Shown piece by piece: positions 43,301-51,569 of a stretch of DNA of 64,000 nt. The translations under genes and the position numbers were made by a program. Source of the stretch: Streptomyces sp. PH10-H1 (lineage in GTDB: Bacteria > Actinomycetota > Actinomycetes > Streptomycetales > Streptomycetaceae). Position 1 is the stretch's first letter. Each line of letters opens with the position of its first letter. The stretch is taken from assembly GCF_030063355.1 (NCBI RefSeq), contig NZ_JASISZ010000001.1, forward strand, positions 1-64,000, given 5' to 3'. Below the pieces are notes generated by a model. The model worked only from the letters and a program-made list of their open reading frames with translations, was not told the DNA's origin and made no database searches.

Positions 43301-43588
43301 GAAGCTCAGCAGCACGTTGGCCAGGACCGTCAGCCCGAGGAGCACCACGACGATCCAGTACGCCACCCGCTTCCGCGCGGCCAGCGCTCCGGCCAGCAGC
43401 ATCAGGAACGCCGCATACGCCAGGTTCGCCGACGCCGGCACGGTGAGGATCTCCACCCACCGCCGGACAGGCTCGAAGAGGCGGTGGAGGGGGCCGACGA
43501 CGGCCAGGACGGCGCAGAAGAGGGCCAAGGAGGCGAAGAACTCCCCGAACCACTCCGGTACCGAGCGCTTCCAGCGTGGTTCCTCCAT
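40358..43588 (-). CDS. lysX: LysX: lysyl-phosphatidylglycerol synthase fused to lysyl-tRNA synthetase
   Basis: A 1076-residue bifunctional protein. The N-terminus has about six membrane helices (to about 225). A DUF2156/MprF aminoacyltransferase domain follows (about 230-590; LALGRLGDPADGDCLLVE-like region, ISLNFAVFRSVFEE). An OB-fold anticodon-binding domain and a class II LysRS catalytic core complete it, with motif 2 TFRNEGVSYKHNPEFTMLE and motif 3 GLGIGIDRMVMFLTG. It charges tRNA with lysine and transfers it to phosphatidylglycerol, reducing membrane negative charge. The ATG at 43588 is the family start. It converges on the permuted tRNA-like gene. Any link between the two is inferred. 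Confidence 0.93.
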   Translation of the reverse strand: MEEPRWKRSVPEWFGEFFASLALFCAVLAVVGPLHRLFEPVRRWVEILTVPASANLAYAAFLMLLAGALAARKRVAYWIVVVLLGLTVLANVLLSFFSEWSAIPALVITGAALTALVMARGEFSARVRKGAFWRALLVLFTGLVFGVLAGWALLSVFPGSVTGTNRLRWAVNRVVGGVNDLPEGIGHPPFWTNFWLGLFGALALLAAAAALFRSQKVEAALHGDDEPRIRALLAMYGEQDSLGYFATRRDKSVIFSPSGKAAVTFRVEVGVCLASGDPLGDMEAWGPAIEAWLEHAAKYGWVPAVMGAGEEGAKAYSRAGLGALELGDEAVLEVGEFDLEGREMRGTRQAVNRVRRTGATSRIRRHSELSQEELDEVVQRADDWRDTDNERGFSMALGRLGDPADGDCLLVEALDGAGRVVALLSFAPWGRAGVSLDVMRRDPAAPNGIMEFMVTELSAQSPRLGIRRISLNFAVFRSVFEEGARIGAGPVLRLWRRLLLFFSRWWQLEALYRSNVKYQPEWYPRFLCYSEAKDMARIGLASGIAEGFVELPRLRFWRERRYSQPSAAAGVGAATFIPLEHLAADAAAQPGPAAGSVPPEQVRVRLRKLERLRDEETDPYPPGGEPTHTLADAGVAPTGTEVRVAGRVLRLRDHGGVVFVTLRDWSGDLQIMLSRDRFTAARMSAFGSDVDLGDLLGIEATMGASRSGDVTADASAWRLNAKCLHPLPDKRRGLTDPEARVRQRYLDLVVRPEAREVLRARSAAVHAVRGSLVARGYLEVETPMLQPVHGGANARPFTTHINAYDLDLYLRIAPELYLKRLCVGGVEKVFELGRTFRNEGVSYKHNPEFTMLEAYEAYGDYDTMLNLTRELIQEAATAANGSQIARREGAEIDLSGLWPVKTLNEAISQALGEEISADTPAETLRRFCDRAGVPHSPGDGRGDLVLEMYERLVEEHTTVPTFYKDFPLDVSPLTRQHRGDPRLAERWDLVAFGAELGTAYTELTDPVEQRRRLTEQSLLAAGGDAEAMELDEDFLTALEYAMPPTGGLGIGIDRMVMFLTGRSIRETLPFPLVRRR

Positions 43589-43635
43589 ACGACCATGCTG
43601 TCCGAGCCCCCACTTTCCGCAACCGGGCGCCTCGC

Positions 43636-43825
43636 CCTCAAGCGCCGGGCGGGCTGGGTGTGGCCTCAAGCGCCGGCCGGGCTGAATTGCTGGCCTCGAC
43701 GTCGGCCGGGTTGGGTGTGGCCTCAAGCGCCGGCCGGGCTGAAGATCAGCCCCTGCTGACGCTCGACGCCAGATTCAGCCCGGCCGGCGCCTGAGCCAAA
43801 CATCCAGCCCGCCCGGCGTTTGAGG
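43636..43825. repeat. Array of CTCAAGCGCCGG-type intergenic repeats
   Basis: Four direct copies of a roughly 21-bp unit (CCTCAAGCGCCGG followed by SCGGGCTG) lie at 43636, 43664, 43694 (diverged) and 43721. Two inverted copies lie at 43776-43795 and 43804-43825. Direct and inverted copies can pair into long hairpins between the end of the secreted-protein gene and the lysX start. This unit is widespread between streptomycete genes. The clustering here is unusual. Confidence 0.85.
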
Positions 43826-43868
43826 GCAGCAGTACGGCTGGCCGCGGAGCGGGGGTGCCGGCGGCAGG

Positions 43869-44507
43869 TCAGTGGTGGTGGCGGCGGCGGGTTAGTAGCT
43901 TGGTGCCGGCCAGGGCGGCGGCTACCAGGGCCGCGCCGAGTGCGGTCTCGGAGGCGTTCACTCCGATGCCGCCACCGAGGCCGGTCCGGACGGCGCCCTT
44001 GGGGGCCGTGGCCGTGGCCGTGGCCGAGACCGTGAGGGTGCCGGCGAACGGGCCCTCGTTGGTGTCGTCCTTCTGGCAGACCACCGAGACCTCGTACGCG
44101 CCGGGCGCCGTCCCCTCTGGGACCGTGCCGACGCCGCCGACCTGGTTGCTGAGCATGTTGAGGGTGACCGAGGGGATGTCCGAGCCGCCTGTGCCGGTCT
44201 TGAACGTGGCCACGCCCGTGCTGCCGGTGCAGTTGCCGCCGTCGAACACGGAGAACTGGCCGCCCGGGGCGACCGGGTTCGGCTGGACGACGATGGGGTT
44301 GGTGAGGGGCACCGCGGGTACCGCCGGCACTACGGGCGTGACCGGCACGGCGGGCGTGGCCGGCGACACCGGTGAGACCGGTGAGACCGGTGAGACCGGC
44401 ACCACGGGCGCCGTGCCCGTGGCTCCTGCCGCGCCCACGGCGCTCAGCGTCATGACCGCGGCGAGAGCGGAGCCGGCGAGACCGGCGAGTAGGTGATGTG
44501 CACGCAT
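43869..44507 (-). CDS. Secreted surface protein with C-terminal membrane anchor
   Basis: A 212-residue exported protein. The signal peptide (to about residue 30) is followed by a VSP repeat and proline/valine-rich stalk. A beta-rich domain with two cysteines (GGNCTGSTG and VVCQKDD) comes next. A C-terminal hydrophobic segment ends in LLTRRRHHH. No LPxTG motif is seen. The layout resembles the protein at 10543-11154, and a class F sortase lies about 6 kb away, so it may be a noncanonical sortase substrate or a membrane-anchored surface protein. Confidence 0.75.
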   Translation of the reverse strand: MRAHHLLAGLAGSALAAVMTLSAVGAAGATGTAPVVPVSPVSPVSPVSPATPAVPVTPVVPAVPAVPLTNPIVVQPNPVAPGGQFSVFDGGNCTGSTGVATFKTGTGGSDIPSVTLNMLSNQVGGVGTVPEGTAPGAYEVSVVCQKDDTNEGPFAGTLTVSATATATAPKGAVRTGLGGGIGVNASETALGAALVAAALAGTKLLTRRRHHH

Positions 44508-44749
44508 CGTGTATCTCCCGGGACGCGGACACGGGCGGTGTCCCATGCTGTAGACAGGAACCGCGCCCCCACTCCGAGGACATCCGGAGGGCGCTCCCCG
44601 CGCCTGCTGACGACTCGTCAGAATTACGCCGGACGGACCGCAGGCCGACGGCCCGCCGGCGCGACAGGCGCAGGTCAGGAAGGTGGCCGGAGTACGCGGC
44701 GGACGGATGACCGGCTGCCGCCGAGCGGGTGACGCGGGTCCGCCCCGCC
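44508..44749. other. Intergenic interval upstream of the secreted protein gene
   Basis: 242 bases between two leftward genes. I see no further gene or strong hairpin. It should contain the promoter of the secreted protein. Confidence 0.5.
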
Positions 44750-47533
44750 TCAGGGCCGGCGGGGCCGGGAATCCGTCGGTGCGGAATCGGGCGCCGCAGC
44801 CCCTGACGCAGCACCGGACGCCGCACCCGCCGCCGAAGCACCCGACGCCACGGAACCCGGCGCCACGGAACCCGTGCCCGCCGGGTACGCCGCCCGGCCC
44901 AGCCGTGGCAGCCGCGGCGCCGTCAGGAAGCCCTCGGCCATCGCGGTGGCGGCGGCGATACGGGGCAGCTCGGCGGAACGTTCGTACAGCAGATGGCGCG
45001 GGAGCCACTGCGGCAGGTAGGCGGCGTACGAGCGATAGCGCGCCTCCAGGTGCCAGCGGCGCGACAGCAGCTTGAGGACCTTGCGCCACAGCCGCAGCAG
45101 CGGGCCCGCGCCCACCTTCCCGTCCTCCTCGAACACGGAGCGGAAGACCGCGAAGTTGAGGGACACCCGTTCGATGCCGCGGACGGGCTCTGCGGCCGCG
45201 TCGGCCAGCAGCAGCAGTTCGGTGACGAGATAGTCGATCAGTGCGCTGCCGGATTCGCGGTCGCGCCGCATCAGGTCGAGGCAGAGGCCGCGGCGTCCCC
45301 ACGGCACGAAGCTCAGCAGGGCCGACGTACGCCCCTGCGGATCGCGGCACTCCACCATGACGCACTCGCCGTCAGCGGGGTCGCCCAGCCGGCCCAGGGC
45401 CACCGAGAAGCCGCGCTCGCCGGCGTGCCGCCGCCAGGCGTCGGCGAGGTGGGCCAGGTCGGCCATCTCGTCGCCGGGGATGTCGCGGTGGCGGCGCACG
45501 ACGGCGGTGTAGCCGGCGTCGCGGATCAGCCCGTGGGCCTCGCGCAGCGGGCGCAGCGCGGCGCTGTCCGTCCCGTGGTCCCCTGCGCCGTCCGTCCCGC
45601 CGCCCGCCGCTCCGGCCCCGTCGCCGTCCGTCTCACCCTCCGCTCTGCCCTCCGCTCCGCCCTTCTGGTCGGGCGTCGCCGAGAGGTACGTCCCGGCGAA
45701 CGCGGCGACGTCGACGACCGCCTCGTCGCCGAAGTCCAGCGATTTGAGGCCGGCGTGTTCGTAGACCTTCCCCGCGACCGCGCCGGCCCCGGTCACCGCC
45801 GGGATCCAGGCGTGCTTCCGGGCGTTGGCCAGCCAGCCGCCGATCGCCTCCGGCCAGTCCTCGCGGACGCCGACCGGGTCGCCGGAGGCCAGCGCGACGC
45901 CGTTGACCACCCGGTACAGCACGGCGGCCCGGCCGCTCGCCGACCAGCTCACCGACTTGTCGCGGCGCAGCGCGAAGTACCCGATCGAATCGCGCTCGCC
46001 GTGCTCGGCGAGCAGCGCGCGCAGCCGCTGTTCGTCCTCCGGCTGGAGCCGGGCGCGGCCGCGCGGGGAGCGGAAGAAGGCGAGCAGCACCATCAGCATC
46101 AGGGTGACGCTCAGGAGGTTGATGGCCAGGTCGGTCCAGCCGGGCACGGTGATCTCCGGCAGGTCGAACAGGCTGGAGACGGTGAGCACCCGCAGCACCG
46201 CGTACCGCAGACAGGCGCCCCAGCTCGGCGGCGGCGGGGCGTCGGTCGCGTGGACGAGCACGGTGCCCAGGCCCATCGCGACCACGCTGCCGATCAGGAG
46301 CGACACCAGCCCGAGGGCCACGTTGCCGCGCTCGCCGCGCACGTTGAAGGCCGGCCGGGACACCAGCAGGGCGAGCGCCAGCACCAGGGTGAGGGCGCCG
46401 GACGCCCAGTTGAAGGGATGGGTGCGGGCCTCGGGGAGCAGGACCATCACCAGCGCGCACAGGGCCGCGTATCCGCAGACCAGCGTGACGGCGACGATCC
46501 AGGCCGCGCGCTTGCGGCGGCGCAGTGTCACCGCGAGCAGGAAGGCCAGGACGGCGCCGGTGAAGCCCGGGCTCAGTAGGAAGGCGGTGAAGAACTCCCC
46601 GCTGGTGGCCCTGTGCACCCGGTCGCGGAACGGTGCGATCAGCCCGGTCAGCACATTGAACACGGCGGCGGCCCGCAGATACCAGACGGCGATCGCCGCG
46701 CCCGGCTCCTGCAGCGGCCGCAGCCACACCTCGATACGGGACGGCGGGATGACCACGACCGTCGGGCGGGGCACGGCGGCCGCCTCGGACTTCGGCTTCA
46801 GATGCGGGGCGCCCGCGACCGCGTCGATCAGAGTGGTCTTGAACGCGACCAGCCGCCGGTGGACGCGCTCCTCGCGGCGCTCCGAACGGGCCAGCCGCCG
46901 GGGCCGGGAGTGGTAGCGCCAGCGGGACCAGGGGCTGGACGGGCGGGCCAGCCGCAGGGCGCCGATGATCGCGACCGGCGGCAGCATCACGCCGATCAGC
47001 CCGGTCCACACCTTGCCCTTGATCAGGCAGATGACCACGAAACCCAGCAGCGCCGCCGCGACACCGATCTGCGCGCCGTTGACCGCGCCTTCGAAGCCGC
47101 CCAGCGGGGCCTCCCCGATGAGCAGCAGACCGATCACCGCGACGGCGAGGATCACCGCGTCCACGGACTTGCGGCCCTGCTCGCTCCAGTAGACGTCCTC
47201 CAGATGCAGGACGAGGGCGAACTCGTCGAGCACCAGCCCGCAGCCGATGCCGAACAGCACGGCCAGCAGATTGTGCGCGACGGGCCCGCCGCGGACCGTG
47301 AAGGACCCGATGCCGCCGATGAGCATCATGGCCTGGCCGAAGACGACATGGTGGATGTGCAGCCCGCCCGGTTTGACGTTCCCCGGCCACCAGCTCACCC
47401 CGCGCCGGATCATCCGCACGCTGAAGCGGATGAAGAGGAACGAGCCGATCAGCCCGACGAGCAGCAGAAAGAGCGGTTCGCGCCCGTTGGCGACGATCCG
47501 TGTCCGGTAGGCGTCGACCAGCCAGTCCCACAT
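44750..47533 (-). CDS. MprF-like phosphatidylglycerol aminoacyltransferase with unusual membrane domain
   Basis: A 927-residue membrane protein. The first about 180 residues form a helical bundle with a histidine-rich motif GGLHIHHVVFGQ and a later DEFALVLHLEDVYW. That pattern of His/Asp/Glu within membrane segments could bind metal. More membrane helices follow to about 490. A DUF2156 aminoacyltransferase domain then occupies the C-terminal half (RDSIGYFALRRDKS, LGRLGDPADGECVMVE, VSLNFAVFRSVFEE), interrupted by a Gly/Asp-rich insert near 640. GAGGGGG precedes the ATG. It follows the esterase fusion by 19 bases in one operon. Which amino acid and lipid it uses is unknown. Confidence 0.82.
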   Translation of the reverse strand: MWDWLVDAYRTRIVANGREPLFLLLVGLIGSFLFIRFSVRMIRRGVSWWPGNVKPGGLHIHHVVFGQAMMLIGGIGSFTVRGGPVAHNLLAVLFGIGCGLVLDEFALVLHLEDVYWSEQGRKSVDAVILAVAVIGLLLIGEAPLGGFEGAVNGAQIGVAAALLGFVVICLIKGKVWTGLIGVMLPPVAIIGALRLARPSSPWSRWRYHSRPRRLARSERREERVHRRLVAFKTTLIDAVAGAPHLKPKSEAAAVPRPTVVVIPPSRIEVWLRPLQEPGAAIAVWYLRAAAVFNVLTGLIAPFRDRVHRATSGEFFTAFLLSPGFTGAVLAFLLAVTLRRRKRAAWIVAVTLVCGYAALCALVMVLLPEARTHPFNWASGALTLVLALALLVSRPAFNVRGERGNVALGLVSLLIGSVVAMGLGTVLVHATDAPPPPSWGACLRYAVLRVLTVSSLFDLPEITVPGWTDLAINLLSVTLMLMVLLAFFRSPRGRARLQPEDEQRLRALLAEHGERDSIGYFALRRDKSVSWSASGRAAVLYRVVNGVALASGDPVGVREDWPEAIGGWLANARKHAWIPAVTGAGAVAGKVYEHAGLKSLDFGDEAVVDVAAFAGTYLSATPDQKGGAEGRAEGETDGDGAGAAGGGTDGAGDHGTDSAALRPLREAHGLIRDAGYTAVVRRHRDIPGDEMADLAHLADAWRRHAGERGFSVALGRLGDPADGECVMVECRDPQGRTSALLSFVPWGRRGLCLDLMRRDRESGSALIDYLVTELLLLADAAAEPVRGIERVSLNFAVFRSVFEEDGKVGAGPLLRLWRKVLKLLSRRWHLEARYRSYAAYLPQWLPRHLLYERSAELPRIAAATAMAEGFLTAPRLPRLGRAAYPAGTGSVAPGSVASGASAAGAASGAASGAAAPDSAPTDSRPRRP

Positions 47534-47552
47534 GGCGCCCCCTCAGAGCGGT

Positions 47553-50477
47553 TCAGGAGCCGGACAGCTGGCGGACCAGCCGTACGCCCTGGGCGGCCGT
47601 CAGGTGCGGAAGATACGCCTTGCCGATGGCGCGGGTGATGGTCGGAAGGGCGGCCGGATCCGGGTAACACATGTACATAGGGTGGTACTCGGGCTGGAAT
47701 TTTGCCTTGAACGCGAGCAATGAACGGAAACCGTACACCGGTTCCAGTAGCCGTCCCGACATGTCCACCAGCCGCTGGAGCGGATCGGGGGCCTCGCCGC
47801 GGTCCATCCGGGCCATCGGCGCCCCGGACAGACTGATGAACTCCGCACCCTCCTCCTTCAGTCCGAGGGCCACCGAGGCGATCAGGAACTCCATGACGCC
47901 GCGGAAGCCGGCGGACCGGCGCCGCATGAAGTCCAGGGTCCAGCCCACCGGCTTCCCGTCCCGGTAGACCGGCATCCAGCTGGTGATCCCGCGGATGGTC
48001 CGGTCGGCGTCCACCGCGATCAGGCAGCGGACCTCGGGGTCGTCGAGCTCGTCGAGGCCGCCGAGGGTGAAGCCCATCTCGGGCAGGCCCTTGTCGGCGA
48101 CCCACTCCTCGGAGATCGACCGGATCTGCTCGGTGAGCGCCAGCGGCGCGTCCGGGAAGTGCCACCACTCGGCGGTGATCCCGGCCTTGCCCACCTTGTT
48201 GAGCGCGGTGCGGACGTCCTGCCACTTCTTGCCCTTGAACTCCAGTTCCGCGAGCGGGACGACGGTTTCCTCGGCGACCTGCAGGGACTTCCAGCCGAGC
48301 GCCTCGGCGGCCCGCCGGGACTCCTCGGTGACGCTGTAGAGGCACGGCGTCCAGCCGCGCGCGTCGCAGAAGGCGCCGAACTCGGCCACCGCACGCGGCC
48401 GGGCCGAAGGCTCCCCGAACGGGTCGCCGGTGGTCAGCGCGATGGTGGACAGCACCCGGTAGGCCACGCCCGCGTGGCCGGCGGGGGAGGTCCAGTAGTG
48501 GTTGCCCTCCCAGGTGGAGAGATACGAGAGCGTGGAGCCGCCGTGCGCGGTGAGGATGGCACGGGCCTGCTCCGCCTGCTCGTCCGAGACCCGCAGCCGG
48601 GTGCCGCGGAAGACCACCAGCAGGACGATCAGCCCGATCAGCCAGGGGACCAGGCCGCAGTACTCGTACAGCCAGTTGGCGCCTGAACCGACCGGGATGG
48701 GGCCCTGGCTGGCGAGGTTGCTGTTGATGGGCGGCAGGAAGACGGAGAGGAGCCCGCGGCACAGCGAGGGGAAGGTGGCACCGGGGAAGAACTGGCCGCG
48801 GATCGCGTAGCCGACGCCTACGTAGGCGGCGCCGGCGGCCAGCACGCTGCCGCCGACGACGGCAGTGACCCTGCGCACCGTGGCGCGCGGCAGCTTCAGC
48901 TGGAACCGGGCCCGGGTGACCAGCAGCAGGACGACCGAGGCGGCGGGCAGCAGCAGCTGCTCGACGCAGGCGCGGATCACCCAGTTCCGGTCGGACCGGC
49001 CCTCCGGGGTGCTGAGGTCGAGCGAGCCGAGGAAGTCCAGCAACTCGTAGAGGACGATCGCCATCAGCGCGAGGTTGATCACGATGGCCAGGGTCCAGGC
49101 CAGCCGCCGTCCGCGCCGCAGTCCTTCGGCCAGCACGAGCAGCAGCAGCGCGGGCATGACGGTCATCAGGATCGCGGGGGAGTGGTAGAAGCGCTCCTCG
49201 GCGTGGATCTGGTGGCAGTCCTTCACCGATGCGGCGCAGGCGTCACGGATCTCGTTTGCGCCCGGGTGCGAGGTGACGAGCCGGTCGCGGAAGGTGGCCA
49301 GCGGGCCGAGCGCGTCCGGCGAGATGAACAGGCCGTTGGTGGCCGGGAACGGCCTGGTCTGCATGATCTTCAACGGGCTGATGGCGCCGTAGGCGGCCGT
49401 GCTCCCGCCGAACAGTTCGTTGACGGTGCGCCGGTGGTCGCCCAGGGTCGGCTCGCGCTGGCCGGAGATGTCGATGAACGACCCGAAGAGCGCGGGGGCG
49501 GTGACGGCCAGTTGCAGCGAGCAGGTGCCGCCGAGCGAGTAGCCGCCCGCGGCCCACGACGTGGGCGCACCGGCGACCTGGAGGTTGGCCTTGATCCAGG
49601 CCGGCACGTCCTGGGTGAGATAGGTGTGCACCTTGCCGCGCTTGGTGTCCGCGCAGATGGTGTTGTTCAGCGGCGAGCCGAGAGTGTCGACGGAGACCGC
49701 GACCGGCGCCAGGCCGTGGTGCCTGGCGGCGTAGGCGTCCATGGTGTCGGCCAGCTGGCCGGAGTCCAGCCAGTCCTGCGGCGAGCCGGGCTGCCCCGGC
49801 ATGAGGACGATGACGGGAAGCAGTGCGCGCGGACTGGTCCGGTAGGCGGGCGGCAGATAGACCCAGGCGTCGCGAGCGGAGAAGCCGGAGACGGTGCCGG
49901 GGATCCGCACCTTCGACAGCGACCCCTTGTCGGGCATGCCCGGTGGCGGCTTCCACGCCGATTCCAAGGTGCCGCCGGCCGGTGTGCGGACGGCGGTGGT
50001 CTCCTTGCCACCGCCGGCGGCGGTCTTCAGGTCGGTGCTCCGGCGGGTCAGCGCGGTCACCAGGGTCCGGAGCCGGGGGTACTGGTCGTAGACGCGGTTC
50101 ACCTCCGAGCACGCGGCGAGCAGGACGAGCAGGCCCGCCAGCAGCGCGGCCAGCCGGACCCGCCAGCGGCCGGCGTAGAAGCAGCGAGCCACGGCCAGGG
50201 CGACGCCGAACAGTCCGATCCCGATCCACACCAGGACGTTGAGCGGCAGCTCGTCGGCGATCAGCCGCCAGGAGTTGTCCTCCAGGTACTGCACGACGAA
50301 GACGGCGACGGCGGTGCCCAGCGCGATCAGCGGGACGGTGAGGGTCCACCAGGAGCGGCGCCGCACCACGAGCAGCCAGCCGAGCGATACGAGGCCGGCC
50401 GCCAGCACGATCCAGGGCACGGCGCCGGAGGTCAGCGACCAGTCCATCGGCCCGGTCATGGCCAGCGGCTGTCGCAC
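47553..50477 (-). CDS. Esterase-MprF fusion: alpha/beta-hydrolase plus lipid aminoacyltransferase domain
   Basis: About 974 residues. Three N-terminal membrane helices lead to an esterase domain (about 150-400) with the nucleophile elbow GGYSLGGT. Further helices (about 410-590) follow, and then a DUF2156 domain with DFMRRRSAGFRGVMEFLI and FQPEYHPMYMCYPDP. Esterases encoded beside tRNA-dependent lipid aminoacyltransferases can remove the added amino acid. Fusion of both in one protein would allow synthesis and reversal at one site, but this is inferred. The GTG at 50477 has AGGGAGG four bases upstream, and an ATG at 50498 is possible. Confidence 0.8.
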   Translation of the reverse strand: MRQPLAMTGPMDWSLTSGAVPWIVLAAGLVSLGWLLVVRRRSWWTLTVPLIALGTAVAVFVVQYLEDNSWRLIADELPLNVLVWIGIGLFGVALAVARCFYAGRWRVRLAALLAGLLVLLAACSEVNRVYDQYPRLRTLVTALTRRSTDLKTAAGGGKETTAVRTPAGGTLESAWKPPPGMPDKGSLSKVRIPGTVSGFSARDAWVYLPPAYRTSPRALLPVIVLMPGQPGSPQDWLDSGQLADTMDAYAARHHGLAPVAVSVDTLGSPLNNTICADTKRGKVHTYLTQDVPAWIKANLQVAGAPTSWAAGGYSLGGTCSLQLAVTAPALFGSFIDISGQREPTLGDHRRTVNELFGGSTAAYGAISPLKIMQTRPFPATNGLFISPDALGPLATFRDRLVTSHPGANEIRDACAASVKDCHQIHAEERFYHSPAILMTVMPALLLLVLAEGLRRGRRLAWTLAIVINLALMAIVLYELLDFLGSLDLSTPEGRSDRNWVIRACVEQLLLPAASVVLLLVTRARFQLKLPRATVRRVTAVVGGSVLAAGAAYVGVGYAIRGQFFPGATFPSLCRGLLSVFLPPINSNLASQGPIPVGSGANWLYEYCGLVPWLIGLIVLLVVFRGTRLRVSDEQAEQARAILTAHGGSTLSYLSTWEGNHYWTSPAGHAGVAYRVLSTIALTTGDPFGEPSARPRAVAEFGAFCDARGWTPCLYSVTEESRRAAEALGWKSLQVAEETVVPLAELEFKGKKWQDVRTALNKVGKAGITAEWWHFPDAPLALTEQIRSISEEWVADKGLPEMGFTLGGLDELDDPEVRCLIAVDADRTIRGITSWMPVYRDGKPVGWTLDFMRRRSAGFRGVMEFLIASVALGLKEEGAEFISLSGAPMARMDRGEAPDPLQRLVDMSGRLLEPVYGFRSLLAFKAKFQPEYHPMYMCYPDPAALPTITRAIGKAYLPHLTAAQGVRLVRQLSGS

Positions 50478-50564
50478 GCGGCCTCCCTGGCGACTCATGG
50501 ATTCATAAATGCCATCAGAAATACCTAAACTAGGACATGCTGCATACGCCTGCCAGTGGTGCGC

Positions 50565-50596
50565 CCCCCGGACCGGCCGACCGGCCGGTCCGGGGG
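50565..50596. terminator. Strong terminator downstream of the second sortase
   Basis: A 14-bp perfect stem, CCCCCGGACCGGCC (50565-50578) with its complement at 50583-50596, around a 4-base loop, just after the leftward sortase gene. Confidence 0.88.
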
Positions 50597-50694
50597 TGGG
50601 GTGGGGGCTGAGCGGGGGTGGGGTGCTTGCTGGACGGGCATGGGGGCTGGGCGCAGGGACCGCCGCCGAGGGTCCGGCCGGGGGATCGGGAGGA

Positions 50695-51414
50695 TCAGGA
50701 GGATCCGGTGAGCCGGGCGTAGGCCACGACGTTGCCCCGGTAACCCGAGGCCTCGCTGAAACCGCCGCCGCACGTGATCACGCGCAGCTCGGCGTCCGGC
50801 GTCGCGCCGTAGATCCGTTCGGTGGGGAAGTCCCGCTTCTCGTAGACCTCGATGCCGTAGACCGTGAACACGGCGGTGCGGTGGTCGGCGCGGTCGATCT
50901 CGATCCGGTCGCCCTTGTGCAGCCCGCCCAACTCGTAGAAGACCGCCGGACCCTCCCGTGTGTCCACATGTCCGGCCAGCACGGCGGCGCCCGCGGCGCC
51001 GGGGGTCGCCCCGCCGCCGTACCAGCCGGCCAGACCGCGGTCGGTGTCCGGCGGCGCCTGCAGATGCTGGTCCCGGTCGAGCCCGAGCTTCATGAGGGGC
51101 GCGTCGACCCCGATGGCCGGCACGCGGATCCGTTCGGGCACGGCGGGAGGCAGCGGATCCGCGCGCGGCGGCAGGACGGTCTCGGACGGCCCGTCGGCCG
51201 CCGGGTCCCGGCCGTGCGCGGAGACCGCCTCGGCCGCGGCGGGCAGCGGCGGCTCCCGGTCCTGCGTGCCGTCGCGCAGCAGCCAGGTGCCGGCCACCAC
51301 CGCGACCGCGATGACGACCGCGGCCGTCCAGCCGGGGAGGCGCGGCCGCGAGCGCCGCACGACCGCGGGCGCGTCCTCGGGCGCACCCGGCGGGCGGTAG
51401 TGCGGCAGCGGCAT
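50695..51414 (-). CDS. Class F sortase (second)
   Basis: A 239-residue membrane-anchored transpeptidase. A hydrophobic anchor (WTAAVVIAVAVVAGTWLL) is followed by a proline-rich linker. The barrel has the catalytic LAGHVDTR and VITCGGG motifs, and the distal strand YRGNVVAYARLTG. It is clearly related to the enzyme at 11160-11804 but sits without an adjacent substrate gene. The nearest candidate is the secreted protein at 43869. Confidence 0.9.
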   Translation of the reverse strand: MPLPHYRPPGAPEDAPAVVRRSRPRLPGWTAAVVIAVAVVAGTWLLRDGTQDREPPLPAAAEAVSAHGRDPAADGPSETVLPPRADPLPPAVPERIRVPAIGVDAPLMKLGLDRDQHLQAPPDTDRGLAGWYGGGATPGAAGAAVLAGHVDTREGPAVFYELGGLHKGDRIEIDRADHRTAVFTVYGIEVYEKRDFPTERIYGATPDAELRVITCGGGFSEASGYRGNVVAYARLTGSS

Positions 51415-51569
51415 GCGGGGCCTCCCGGAGACGACTCTCCCAGCCCTTATTACCGCGCCGGGCCGATCCCGTACCGCTGCCGTCGGCTCGGTGGCCCGGC
51501 GTCCTGGGGAGTGACAAGGTGGATGAGCGGGCTCTATATCACGGTCTGTACAGAAAGGAGGCGATTGTC

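Noticed and set aside
40658..43759. Open frame of about 1030 codons opposite lysX
   Set aside because: Antisense shadow rich in Arg, Gly, His and Gln. lysX on the other strand has full domain structure.
44330..44410. Periodic GGTGAGACC-like repeats
   Set aside because: They encode the VSP stalk of the secreted protein at 43869. No regulatory meaning is supported.
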